Shown here: one piece after another, positions 45,888 through 53,756 of the stretch
Layout: each line of letters starts with the position of its first letter
How positions within the stretch are numbered: the stretch's first letter is position 1
Assembly: GCA_021414365.1 (NCBI GenBank)
Contig: JAIOOR010000003.1
Location: forward strand, 47,014-111,013
DNA from: Nitrosarchaeum sp.
Lineage (GTDB): Archaea; Thermoproteota; Nitrososphaeria; Nitrososphaerales; Nitrosopumilaceae
Length of the DNA: 64,000 nt
Reading direction: 5' to 3'
The notes under the pieces: generated by a model
The model's input: the letters and a program-made list of their open reading frames with translations, nothing else
Databases searched by the model: none
What the model was told of the DNA's origin: nothing
Program-made: the position numbers and the translations under genes

Positions 45888-47174
45888 TTATTGTCTGTAT
45901 GCCCGATACAGTATATCATTGTAATCGTCTTTGAGGGAACTGATCTGACCTCTCAGATCTATAATCTTTTTAGTGTGCATTTCCATTTGGTCATTGAAAT
46001 CAGATTTTTTATTTTTGTCATTGAGTAGTGTTCGTATCATATCTCTTTCATCTTGTATCTGTTTTTGCAGATTGTTAATTTGGTTTTCAAGATCAGGTAT
46101 TTTATCCGACTCTGTGTTTCCTGCCATCTTTACAGAAATTGTATCTGGGTTGATAGCTGTTATCTTTGCTGAAGTCATCTGACAAGTGTTTGCTGAAATT
46201 TTGTTTCCAATCTTTACATTAGATGATTCCTTATCTGAAGATATCATTACTATTGGAAGAGTAATTTGGTTTTTGCCTGCACATGCTTCAAATATTGTAT
46301 CATATGTGTTGGGTGTGCTGATTGATTTTTTTGCAGTTATCAATTTGGCTGAATCTCCTTCTATAGGTTCACCTGTAAATGATAGTTTTTGAATGTTGTA
46401 TTTTTCAGTGGGTACTGCATACACAGTAAAGTATAATCTGTAAAGATCCTCTTTTGCATCGTTTATCTGTTTTCTAAGATCTATTATCTTTAAAATCTGA
46501 CTGGTGTCTGGAGATGATGGATCACCCAGTAATTTTTTTGCAGTATCTAGTTCTTGCTGAAGTGATGCTATCGTTGCTTCTCCATCTGATAATGTCTGAG
46601 AAATATCGCCCTTGTTTAGCAGTGTAACTGTAATGCTATCGGGGTTTGATGCCTTGATAAAAGTGGCACTTAGGACACAGCTATTTTTTTCAATGTTTTC
46701 TGGGATCTCATAGTGTTGTGTTTCACTATCTGATTTTACTATGATATCTGGAACATAGATTTTAAGAAATGATGCACATACTTCAAATGCAAAATCATAT
46801 CCGGCTATAGCACCACTTGAAGACACTGTCCCCGTTTTAGCCTTTATTGGTTGTGCATACAGTTTGTTTATAGTTGAAAATACTGTGGCATCTTGTTTTA
46901 CTTGTGCATCCAAATGTTCTTGTTTGACTGGTTTTGCCCAACCATTTGCTATTAGTTGAATAACATGACTTATTTTTACACATGCAGGAGTACTTGTTGT
47001 TTCTTTGATTAGCTTAAATGTTCCAGTTTCACATGATATATCATCTGCAGATATTCCCAAAGCAATCTGCTTTTTTGGTGGAATAATGTCTGCAAATGCA
47101 TTATGTAGGCTAGAGCCTGATATCATAAAAGATACTGCAAGTAGAGTGAAAATAATTAGAATTTGTTTGTGCAA
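45888..47174 (-). CDS. Secreted coiled-coil protein with a two-Cys N-terminal motif
   Basis: 428 aa from TTG 47174. A signal peptide ends at NAFA. The next segment (DDISCETGTFKLIKETTSTPACVKISHVIQLIANGWAKP, about residues 45-85) is a short two-Cys domain common in secreted thaumarchaeal proteins. Two repeats of a beta domain, each with a free Cys pair (FEVCASF...NSCVLSA and FEACAGK...NTCQMTS), alternate with two coiled coils (EATIASLQQELDTAKK near 205 and LENQINNLQKQIQDERD near 370). There is no C-terminal anchor. The gene has no GGCATGCCACAA element. The function is unknown. Confidence 0.7.
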   Translation of the reverse strand: MHKQILIIFTLLAVSFMISGSSLHNAFADIIPPKKQIALGISADDISCETGTFKLIKETTSTPACVKISHVIQLIANGWAKPVKQEHLDAQVKQDATVFSTINKLYAQPIKAKTGTVSSSGAIAGYDFAFEVCASFLKIYVPDIIVKSDSETQHYEIPENIEKNSCVLSATFIKASNPDSITVTLLNKGDISQTLSDGEATIASLQQELDTAKKLLGDPSSPDTSQILKIIDLRKQINDAKEDLYRLYFTVYAVPTEKYNIQKLSFTGEPIEGDSAKLITAKKSISTPNTYDTIFEACAGKNQITLPIVMISSDKESSNVKIGNKISANTCQMTSAKITAINPDTISVKMAGNTESDKIPDLENQINNLQKQIQDERDMIRTLLNDKNKKSDFNDQMEMHTKKIIDLRGQISSLKDDYNDILYRAYRQ

Positions 47175-47262
47175 TTATTTTTATAGTTTTTAATAGTATT
47201 TAAAACTTGAATTCATATTAGTTGTAATTTTTATTTTCTACAAATTTTATATTTGATTTTTA

Positions 47263-47274
47263 GGCATGCCACAA
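47263..47274 (+). promoter_or_regulatory. GGCATGCCACAA element, copy e
   Basis: Plus-strand copy with the first G 55 nt from ATG 47318. A good TATA-like box (gtataatattt) lies about 20-29 nt before the ATG, so the element sits just upstream of the core promoter. Confidence 0.72.
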
Positions 47275-47317
47275 TTGTCTAACTATTGTATAATATTTGA
47301 TGTATCATTATTTTATC

Positions 47318-47533
47318 ATGAGTCAAATCTATTTACAACCAAGGCAACCTGAGCCTTCAAAAATACTGGTTGATAGTATCCCAGTAAAAAAAGGTGAAAA
47401 ACTTGAAACAGTACAAGTAAGATGTTTGGATTGTTCTTCACAAACAATACCACATGTTTACACCCGATATTCAGTCCCACTTGTGCTCAAATGCACTAAT
47501 TGTGGCCGCAAGTCCTGGGCTAACGCATCCTAA
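47318..47533 (+). CDS. SKILVDSIPV-module small protein B with zinc ribbon (71 aa)
   Basis: ATG 47318 is preferred over the track start 47297, because it fits the 55-nt spacing from element e. Residues about 9-29 are the module PEPSKILVDSIPVKKGEKL; the rest is a zinc ribbon with VRCLDCSS and LKCTNCGRKSW. 64 nt of the module are identical to the 49250 gene. The stop codon directly abuts element f. Confidence 0.7.
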   Translation: MSQIYLQPRQPEPSKILVDSIPVKKGEKLETVQVRCLDCSSQTIPHVYTRYSVPLVLKCTNCGRKSWANAS

Positions 47534-47545
47534 GGCATGCCACAA
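47534..47545 (+). promoter_or_regulatory. GGCATGCCACAA element, copy f
   Basis: Plus-strand copy immediately after the 47318 gene's stop codon, with the first G 54 nt from ATG 47588. Confidence 0.7.
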
Positions 47546-47587
47546 ACCCACATCTATGCCCAAGTATGTGTTTGCAGATGATATTCT

Positions 47588-47887
47588 ATGAAACAAACAC
47601 TCTATCTGAAAATAAATTCCACATTTAACCCGTCATTGATTGTACAAACTTCTGAGGCAGCATATCTACAAATTCTACTTGGAGAATTATCTCAAAAAGA
47701 CTACAAAATATTCAAACAAATTATAATTGCAATAAAAACAAACAGTGACACTCAAAGTGTGATACTTGCCTCTGAATTGGCAAGAATAAGAATTCTGGAG
47801 AAAAATATTTGTATGACTTTGGAATTATTGCAGCATTTCAAAACAAAAAATTTGTGTTTATTGGCATATCATGGAATCAAGAAATAA
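47588..47887 (+). CDS. Hypothetical helical protein (99 aa)
   Basis: A soluble protein of mostly helices (SQKDYKIFKQIIIAIKTNSDTQSVILASELARIRILEKN). I do not recognise it. It starts 54 nt behind element f and overlaps the downstream membrane protein ORF by 17 bp. Confidence 0.55.
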   Translation: MKQTLYLKINSTFNPSLIVQTSEAAYLQILLGELSQKDYKIFKQIIIAIKTNSDTQSVILASELARIRILEKNICMTLELLQHFKTKNLCLLAYHGIKK

Positions 47888-48068
47888 ATTTATTCTCACT
47901 ATAACAATAAGCATTGTTATAGTTATTGTCGGATTTTTTATTTTAGGTCTAGATAAAGTATTAATCAAACCTCTTATTCTCAAAGATTATGCAATTTCAA
48001 ATACGTCTCTCATTTTAGATAGATCAAAATCTCTTATTCAAGTTTCTCAAATGTCCACTACACATTGA
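47871..48068 (+). CDS. Small single-helix membrane protein (65 aa)
   Basis: An N-terminal basic stretch (MESRNK) is followed by a strong transmembrane helix (FILTITISIVIVIVGFFILGL) and an external Ser/Leu-rich tail. It overlaps the 47588 gene by 17 bp in another frame, so it is probably co-transcribed. The function is unknown. Confidence 0.5.
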   Translation: MESRNKFILTITISIVIVIVGFFILGLDKVLIKPLILKDYAISNTSLILDRSKSLIQVSQMSTTH

Positions 48069-48138
48069 ATATGAAAAATAAACAAAATATTACAATTTAT
48101 CAACAATGTTTATCAGGCAATGAAATGATGATTTTCTT

Positions 48139-49140
48139 ATGAAGTTTATTTTTATTTTGTTTCTAGTATTTGCAATGACTTATCCAATAACTATTTTTGC
48201 AGAGCCTTCTATCACACTAGACAAAACATCTTACACTACAGATCAAACCATCAAAGTTTCTGGAAAAGTTGTTTTTCAAGAGAATACCTCTCTTGTTATC
48301 CAAATTCGTAGCTCATCAGATATTGTTGCAATTAAACAACTCACCCCATCAAAATCGGGATCATTTTCAACCAGTTTTGATGCAACTGGTCCAAAATGGG
48401 CAGAATCAGGCACATATACCATAATTGTTTCATATGCAGGTGAAAAATCTGAAAAAACATTTGAGTTTTCTATTATCAATGTGTCTGAAAGTGAAACAAA
48501 GATTGAGCCCACTCAAAAGCAGGAACCTCAAAAAACCGAACCTATTCAAGATACACAACCTCAAAAACCCACCCTAAAGATTTCAATGGTGGGCTTTCCA
48601 GATCCCACACTATCACCAAATTATTACATTGACTTGTACAATACAGACTCTGTTTTTAAAAAATTATTTGACACGTCATTTCCAGGATTTAAAATCCAAG
48701 AAATAGTGGGATACAAACCGACTCATATTCCAGGATTTCCAGATTCGGCTCTATCCCCCCAATACTATATTGATAGATATTCCAATGAGACACGATTCAA
48801 GATATGGTTTGATTCACAATTCCCAGATAACACTATTTATGATATTGTTGGAATATCAGATAAAACAAAACAATCGATCCCAAGCTGGATTAAACAGTAT
48901 GCCCAATCATGGTCAAAAGATGAAATTACAGATTCACAATTTGCATCAGGAATTGCAGAGTTAATTCAAGAAAAAATACTTTTGATAAATGGCGATATTG
49001 TAAAAACAAAAAATCAAAATGGAAGCATCCCTTCGTGGTTTAAGAATACTGCTTTATGGTATTCAGAGGGGGTAATCACAGAGGATGATTTTCTACTTGG
49101 ATTACAATACTTGATTGAAAAAGAGATCATAGTAATCTAA
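48139..49140 (+). CDS. Secreted Ig-like protein with tandem IPSWxK modules (333 aa)
   Basis: A signal peptide ends at FAEP. An Ig-like domain (about residues 22-110: ITLDKTSYTTDQTIKVSGKV) is close to the Ig-like domain of the 38484 protein (LQTDKTLYAQGGIVSVTGLV). A Pro/Gln spacer follows, then two copies of a 40-residue unit (FPDPTLSPNYYIDLYNTD and FPDSALSPQYYIDRYSNE) and two copies of the helical module IPSWIKQYAQSWS / IPSWFKNTALWYS shared with the 35259 protein. No membrane anchor. Cell-surface location is inferred. Confidence 0.75.
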   Translation: MKFIFILFLVFAMTYPITIFAEPSITLDKTSYTTDQTIKVSGKVVFQENTSLVIQIRSSSDIVAIKQLTPSKSGSFSTSFDATGPKWAESGTYTIIVSYAGEKSEKTFEFSIINVSESETKIEPTQKQEPQKTEPIQDTQPQKPTLKISMVGFPDPTLSPNYYIDLYNTDSVFKKLFDTSFPGFKIQEIVGYKPTHIPGFPDSALSPQYYIDRYSNETRFKIWFDSQFPDNTIYDIVGISDKTKQSIPSWIKQYAQSWSKDEITDSQFASGIAELIQEKILLINGDIVKTKNQNGSIPSWFKNTALWYSEGVITEDDFLLGLQYLIEKEIIVI

Positions 49141-49195
49141 ACATTTTGAATCTAATTATATCAAACTCACAGATGCTTTCCGGATAAAAATTTAA

Positions 49196-49207
49196 GGCAT
49201 GCCACAA
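49196..49207 (+). promoter_or_regulatory. GGCATGCCACAA element, copy g
   Basis: Plus-strand copy with the first G 54 nt from ATG 49250. AATATATTT lies between the element and the start. Confidence 0.72.
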
Positions 49208-49249
49208 AACACTAGTTATGACAATATATTTCTAAACTCAAAATCTATC

Positions 49250-49420
49250 ATGTCTACAATCTTAACTCACAGGCAACCTGAGCCTTCAAAAATACTGGTT
49301 GATAGTATCCCAGTAAAAAAAGGTGAAAAACTTGTAACCAAACAAAGCCCAATGCAATTCACATGTGAAGATCTGATCGGGCTCACATGGGTTCTATTTG
49401 ATAAGGGAGATGAGATTTAG
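49250..49420 (+). CDS. SKILVDSIPV-module small protein C (56 aa)
   Basis: The track begins at 49199, inside element g; ATG 49250 (MSTILTHRQPEP) fits the regulon spacing. The N-terminal module is nearly identical to the 47318 protein, including 64 identical nucleotides. The C-terminal part (EDLIGLTWVLFDKGDEI) matches the 45603 protein (DMVGLSWVFFEDDY). It is thus a chimera of the other two. The next gene begins directly after its stop. Confidence 0.65.
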   Translation: MSTILTHRQPEPSKILVDSIPVKKGEKLVTKQSPMQFTCEDLIGLTWVLFDKGDEI

Positions 49421-49816
49421 TTGGAAAGCAAGCAAGTTTGTTTTTATGATTATGCTTGTAATCAAATGAGTCAAAATAACTGTATAAGATTTGCAGTAAT
49501 CATTAACAATAAAGGAAGAAAAATTGCTGGAGGTTTTAATCCCAAAATAACTCCATTAGAAAAAGACACGCAAAAAATGGAGATGTTATTTATGGAAATA
49601 GCACTTGATCTGTCAATGAAAAAGGAATTTGACAACTCATTGGGAACCATAAATGCCATAGTATCATACCGAAACAAAGTCAACATCATCACCATCCCAC
49701 ATAAGGATAGTTTTATGTTGATTTCTTCTGAAATAGGCTTAGATCCTATCAAAATAATTCAAATAGCATACCAAAATCTCAGATCAATGAAAATTATTAA
49801 GGTAATGACCAATTAG
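49421..49816 (+). CDS. Conserved-looking cytosolic protein, DUF6659/roadblock-like (131 aa)
   Basis: It starts with TTG 49421, directly after the stop of the 49250 gene, with GGGAGATGAG as a plausible ribosome-binding site. The pattern IRFAVIINNKGRKIAGGFNPKI, a central helix, then GTINAIVSYRNKVNIITIPHKDSFMLIS resembles small profilin/roadblock-like sensing domains seen in thaumarchaeal proteins (I think the DUF6659 group, not verified). It is second in the element g operon. Confidence 0.55.
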   Translation: MESKQVCFYDYACNQMSQNNCIRFAVIINNKGRKIAGGFNPKITPLEKDTQKMEMLFMEIALDLSMKKEFDNSLGTINAIVSYRNKVNIITIPHKDSFMLISSEIGLDPIKIIQIAYQNLRSMKIIKVMTN

Positions 49817-50048
49817 CACAAGAAATCTTCATCAAGTATTAACATCATAAAAGGAACTTAAAAAACAATCTGTATTTTTTGATCAGACACTATTTTAGAT
49901 AGAATTTCTTATTGCATTATTTTAATGAAAAAATTAATATCAAATATTTTGCAATTAACACAATTTCAAAGTATGACTATGATTTCATTGTTAACATGTT
50001 CATGGCATACAAATAAAAACTCCAAATACATTCATAGTCGATCTCTAA

Positions 50049-51116
50049 ATGTCTGATAAATTAGATTATTTTCATACCACCAACATGGACATTTATCGTG
50101 AACTCTATGAAAATTCACTGATACTTTTTAGAACAACAAATTTGAAAGGTGAAATAATTAACTGCAATAAAGCATATTCTGATACTTTGGGTTATACTAA
50201 AAATGAGATTATTGGGCAGAGCATATTTTCTCATACTGCTAAAGAAAGCCTTGATGAGATGAATGATATGTTTAACACGTGGAAATCAGGAGTGGCAGTC
50301 TCAAATAGAGAAATATGGCTAAAGAAAAAAAATGATGATGAAATTTTGGGATTGTTTAGTGCAAATAATCTCTATGATGATGGTGTCCTCGTTGGAAGCA
50401 ATACTGCAATTCAGGACATAACTGAAATTACTATGCTAAAAAAAGAGTTCAAAACTCTAAAGAGAAAAAGACAGGAGATTATGGGGGAGTTATCCGGTAG
50501 AATAGCACATGATCTCAAAAATCCTTTGAGTGTTATTAAAAATTCCATACAAATAATGCAAATGAAAGACGACTTGTTAGTTCAGAAACATTTGAGTTTG
50601 TTTAAGGCAATTGATCGTTCAATATTTCGAATGGATCATCAAATTAATCAGGTGTTAGATTTTGTAAATCCAAAACCTTTGAATCGTAATGTGTGCTCTA
50701 TTAAAAAAATAATTGAATGCATCATTAATGATGTGATAAATCCTGAGAATGTAGCCATAGAATTACCTAAAAACGATGCCATGATTAGTTGTGATAAAGA
50801 AAAATTAGAAATTGTATTTGAAAATCTATTACTAAATGCAATTCAGGCAATGGGAGGAAATGGAACACTTGATATATCATTGGAGGAAATCCAATCATAC
50901 ATTAAAATACAAATTAAAGACTCTGGACCTGGAATACCAAACGAACTAATTCCAAAAATTTTTGATCCTCTATTTACCACAAGGCAGATTGGGACTGGTT
51001 TGGGATTGCCAAGCTGTAAAACAATTATTGAGCAACATGGAGGGAACATATCATTTGAAACTAAAATTGGACATGGAACAATTTTTGAAATATCGCTACC
51101 TAGACATTCACTTTAG
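50049..51116 (+). CDS. Cytosolic PAS-domain sensor histidine kinase
   Basis: 355 aa with no transmembrane helix. A PAS domain (about 15-125: YENSLILFRTTNLKGEIINCNKAYSDTLGY and the PAC-like VLVGSNTAIQDITE) is followed by HisKA (GRIAHDLKNPLSVI, His near residue 155) and HATPase with N box (NLLLNAIQAMG), DSGPGIP and GTGLGLPSCKTI. It should sense a cytosolic or membrane-permeable signal. No receiver gene is adjacent. The kinase core is close to those at 41495 and 56563. Confidence 0.92.
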   Translation: MSDKLDYFHTTNMDIYRELYENSLILFRTTNLKGEIINCNKAYSDTLGYTKNEIIGQSIFSHTAKESLDEMNDMFNTWKSGVAVSNREIWLKKKNDDEILGLFSANNLYDDGVLVGSNTAIQDITEITMLKKEFKTLKRKRQEIMGELSGRIAHDLKNPLSVIKNSIQIMQMKDDLLVQKHLSLFKAIDRSIFRMDHQINQVLDFVNPKPLNRNVCSIKKIIECIINDVINPENVAIELPKNDAMISCDKEKLEIVFENLLLNAIQAMGGNGTLDISLEEIQSYIKIQIKDSGPGIPNELIPKIFDPLFTTRQIGTGLGLPSCKTIIEQHGGNISFETKIGHGTIFEISLPRHSL

Positions 51117-51249
51117 TTAAGCAATTAGATTTTGAACAATCTCAGATAATTTATTGTTGATATATGAAAATAAAAAGTATATTTTTGATTTTCACACCTA
51201 TCTGTGTCCATTTTATTCTCTATAGTAAAAGTCAAATCAAATGTATTTG

Positions 51250-51438
51250 TCATTTTGTTCTCAGTATGGGACTTTCAAACTGGTAGATGTGTTCAATTAC
51301 CATGCATTGAGAATGAATCTGCTTGATGGCAGTATATCCACAATTATGACAAAAAAACTCATTTGCCTGTTTGCAAATTTTGCAATTTTCATTTACTTCT
51401 AATGTTTTGCCACATTTTCTACATGAATCAATTCTCAT
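51250..51438 (-). CDS. Zinc-ribbon mini protein (62 aa)
   Basis: Three Cys pairs: CRKCGKTL, CKICKQA and FFCHNCGYTA, plus HSQC. The layout parallels the C-terminal part of the 41106 protein. A protein- or nucleic-acid-binding adaptor is plausible, but no role is known. The upstream region holds the perfect palindrome at 51473-51490. Confidence 0.65.
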   Translation of the reverse strand: MRIDSCRKCGKTLEVNENCKICKQANEFFCHNCGYTAIKQIHSQCMVIEHIYQFESPILRTK

Positions 51439-51472
51439 GATTGTGTTGCATCTTTTTAATACATTATACTTG

Positions 51473-51490
51473 GTAAGCTAACTAGCTTAC
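51473..51490. promoter_or_regulatory. Perfect 18-bp inverted repeat (GTAAGCTA-AC-TAGCTTAC)
   Basis: Eight-bp perfect arms with a 2-bp spacer, sitting 35-52 bp before the zinc-ribbon gene and 49-66 bp before the divergent microprotein gene. A second, shorter repeat, GGTAGTTTACC, follows at 51501-51511. The position suits an operator for a dimeric regulator controlling both. Confidence 0.55.
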
Positions 51491-51538
51491 TCGTATTGTA
51501 GGTAGTTTACCACACCCTATCATTTGCTATGTCATATA

Positions 51539-51691
51539 ATGATCATGAAAACCCAAACAATTCAGAATCGCACCTGGAACAAAATGGTTCATGCTCCATT
51601 CAGAAAGGTCGTAAAATTCGATCTTATTTGTATGGGATTGGGAATCTTAATGGGCATGGGAATAGGTGCTTACTTGGTTGCAGGAGCATAA
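51539..51691 (+). CDS. Small single-helix membrane protein (50 aa)
   Basis: Not in the track; the track ORF 51529-51717 is its out-of-frame shadow. ATG 51539, TAA 51689-51691. A basic N-terminal half (NRTWNKMVHAPFRKVVK) is followed by a Gly/Met-rich membrane helix (LICMGLGILMGMGIGAYLVAGA). The first Met could also be at codon 3 or 16. It ends 19 bp before the nitroreductase start. Confidence 0.55.
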   Translation: MIMKTQTIQNRTWNKMVHAPFRKVVKFDLICMGLGILMGMGIGAYLVAGA

Positions 51692-51710
51692 CTCCTCAAC
51701 TTACTTTTTT

Positions 51711-52691
51711 ATGTTAGAGTATGGTATATTGGATATGATGTTTTCTAGAGTAGAGCCTGCATATACGACAAAAGATGGTTGTAGATTGGTTTGGCAAGGA
51801 ACTGATGAGGATGATACAGATACAATAATACTAAATAAAAAAGAATTTGAATCACTCCTTGAGATTTTACAAAAAGATTCTACAGGTACAATAGAATTAG
51901 AAGATCAAATGAGCACCATACTAGTAAATTCTGATACAATTCAATTCAGTCTGAAAGATCATACCCCACTTGAAGCACAAACATTTGAATTTCAAAAAAA
52001 GATTCTTGAATATGCCCAAATTCCTCATGAACCCCAATATGTCTACATAAGCCCAAAAGAATTCTATCCTTCTGTTTGGATTAGAAAAGATGATACAGAA
52101 AAAAAAGATGTCAAAGATAACATTCCAAAACAATCATTACTTCATACGATTTTATCAACAACTCTTCAAACATCTGATAATTCTGATTTATTTCGAATAA
52201 TGTCTACACGACGTTCTACAAGAAAATTCAATAAAACCAAAGTAGAGGATTGGAAAATAGATAAAATCTTAGCAGCGGCTGATACTGCTCCTACGGCTGG
52301 AAATTTTCAGGGGTTTGAAGTTTTTTACATAAAAAATCCAAAAACAAAGGAAGCACTAGTTGAAGCTGCAAACAAACAGCCCTATGTTAACGCACCAGTA
52401 GTTTTGGTATTTTGTATGGATCCATCTAGAATAAAACTTAATTTTCCACAAAACATCTTAGAAAAATTTTCAATGCAAGATGCAACACTTGCAGCATCTT
52501 ATTCACAATTTGCAGCATCTGGTGTGGGACTAAGCTCCATTTGGATAGGCATGTTTGATGAGGAAAAGATCAAATCAATTCTAGGAACAAATTTGAGACC
52601 TTCTTCAATTCTCTGTATTGGTTATCCAGATAAGAAAAGACCTCCAAAATCTAGAAGAAAACTAAAAGAACTCATAAGAATAATTGAATAA
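51711..52691 (+). CDS. Nitroreductase-family protein with N-terminal extension
   Basis: The ATG at 51711 is chosen because 51666 would overlap the microprotein gene (326 aa). The C-terminal 170 residues are the FMN-binding nitroreductase fold: STRRSTRKFNKTKVEDWKI with the Arg/Ser FMN contacts, AAADTAPTAGNFQGFEVF and a final IGYPDKKRPPKSRR. The first 150 residues form an unrelated alpha/beta domain that I do not recognise. The substrate and partner are unknown. Confidence 0.8.
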   Translation: MLEYGILDMMFSRVEPAYTTKDGCRLVWQGTDEDDTDTIILNKKEFESLLEILQKDSTGTIELEDQMSTILVNSDTIQFSLKDHTPLEAQTFEFQKKILEYAQIPHEPQYVYISPKEFYPSVWIRKDDTEKKDVKDNIPKQSLLHTILSTTLQTSDNSDLFRIMSTRRSTRKFNKTKVEDWKIDKILAAADTAPTAGNFQGFEVFYIKNPKTKEALVEAANKQPYVNAPVVLVFCMDPSRIKLNFPQNILEKFSMQDATLAASYSQFAASGVGLSSIWIGMFDEEKIKSILGTNLRPSSILCIGYPDKKRPPKSRRKLKELIRIIE

Positions 52692-52734
52692 ATCCGCCCA
52701 ATTATTTTTAACCAGCAATAAGGATGAATAACTT

Positions 52735-53535
52735 GTGTCTGACCTTATTGATAAAACTGCAAATTATGTTTTAGATCTTGCCAGTCCTCAACGCCTTAAT
52801 ATTTTATTTAAATTATTAAGCAAAGATTCTACCCCCACTGAAATAGCAAAGGAATTAGAATCTACAAAACAAGAAGTTCATAGAAATTTTATTCGATTAG
52901 AAGAAAGTGGGCTTATTGAAAAAAAGAATAATGGTAAATACAGCACTACAACATTTGGCGAATCGGTTTGTACACAGGTTCCAACAATTGTGTTTTTCTC
53001 ACAAAACCAAAAATATTTTGAAGAGCATACTTTTGGAGACATTCCTTACAAATTCAAACTTAGGTGTGGGCAACTCGCAACCAGCCAACACATCAAAGGT
53101 ATCTCAAAGGTATTGGAGCAATGGAAGTCAATATACAAAAATTCTGAGCAATATGTTTATGAAATATTATCTGAAGCCCCTCTTGATTTGATAGAGCCAC
53201 TAGTCAAACAAATTAAAAAAGGAATAAAATTTCAGTATATTTTTTCTGAATCTGCAGTAGTTCCTAAAGGAAGAAAAGCATTATTGAACAAATTAGGATT
53301 TGATAATCTCATTGAAAAAGGACTAGTAGAAAGAAAGATGACAAAAAATGTTCAGACAATAATAGTGCTAAATGAGAAAGAAGCGTGTGTTTTATTTCCA
53401 ACAAATGATGGCGAATCTGATCTTACTGAAATGTTTTACAGTGATGATTCAATGTTTCATGAGTGGTGTCTTGACTATTTCAGATACTGTTGGTATGGTT
53501 CAGATGAATTTATGGAAAGTAAACTAAAGGAATAA
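52735..53535 (+). CDS. Winged-helix transcriptional regulator, FilR1/DUF1724-like
   Basis: 266 aa from GTG 52735. The N-terminal winged HTH (LASPQRLNILFKLLSKDSTPTEIAKELESTKQEVHRNFIRLEESGLIEKK) is followed by a C-terminal domain (about 100-250) with FKLRCGQLATSQHIKGISKVLEQWKSIY and a YILSEAPLDLIEP block, like the methanogenesis-regulator FilR1 group. The effector domain may bind a small ligand. It lies 43 bp behind the nitroreductase gene and may regulate it. Confidence 0.8.
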   Translation: MSDLIDKTANYVLDLASPQRLNILFKLLSKDSTPTEIAKELESTKQEVHRNFIRLEESGLIEKKNNGKYSTTTFGESVCTQVPTIVFFSQNQKYFEEHTFGDIPYKFKLRCGQLATSQHIKGISKVLEQWKSIYKNSEQYVYEILSEAPLDLIEPLVKQIKKGIKFQYIFSESAVVPKGRKALLNKLGFDNLIEKGLVERKMTKNVQTIIVLNEKEACVLFPTNDGESDLTEMFYSDDSMFHEWCLDYFRYCWYGSDEFMESKLKE

Positions 53536-53556
53536 TTTTTGGTTTTACATACATTT

Positions 53557-53596
53557 CAGTCGTCCATTTTTATCCCCAAACTGGTTAAGTGAGTCC
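53557..53596. repeat. ATCCCCAA/gagtcc intergenic element, copy A
   Basis: CAGT at 53557 can pair with ACTG at 53580-53583, bracketing ATCCCCAA, followed by GTGAGTCC. In this copy GAGTCC can also pair with a GGACTC 9 nt further on. Two more copies lie at 63014 and 63756. Confidence 0.55.
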
Positions 53597-53636
53597 CTGT
53601 AATATGGACTCAAATCACTGGTTAATCACTTAATAT

Positions 53637-53756
53637 GATGCAGAAGCATATCTGGGAAATTCATCACACCTATGTCTTAGGCAGAAATGAAAACTAGTCT
53701 CGAATGTATAGCAACTTGCATTTTTCCCTTGGAGTAGATACGCTTGCTTCTGCATT
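53637..53756. ncRNA. Candidate structured RNA (about 120 nt)
   Basis: The 11-nt sequence ATGCAGAAGCA at 53638-53648 pairs with TGCTTCTGCAT at 53745-53755. Inside, TATCT (53649) pairs with AGATA (53736), GGGAAA (53654) with TTTCCC (53723), TTCAT (53660) with ATGAA (53687), and CCTA (53669) with TAGG (53678). All pairs are Watson-Crick and nested, so the strand cannot be chosen. It lies in a 400-bp gap with no ORF. A transposon remnant with terminal repeats is the main alternative. Confidence 0.4.

Noticed and set aside
50004-50010. GGCATAC before the PAS kinase gene, resembling the GGCATGCC element
   Set aside because: Only the first five bases match, the ACAA part is displaced, and the distance to the ATG is 45 nt instead of 54-58.
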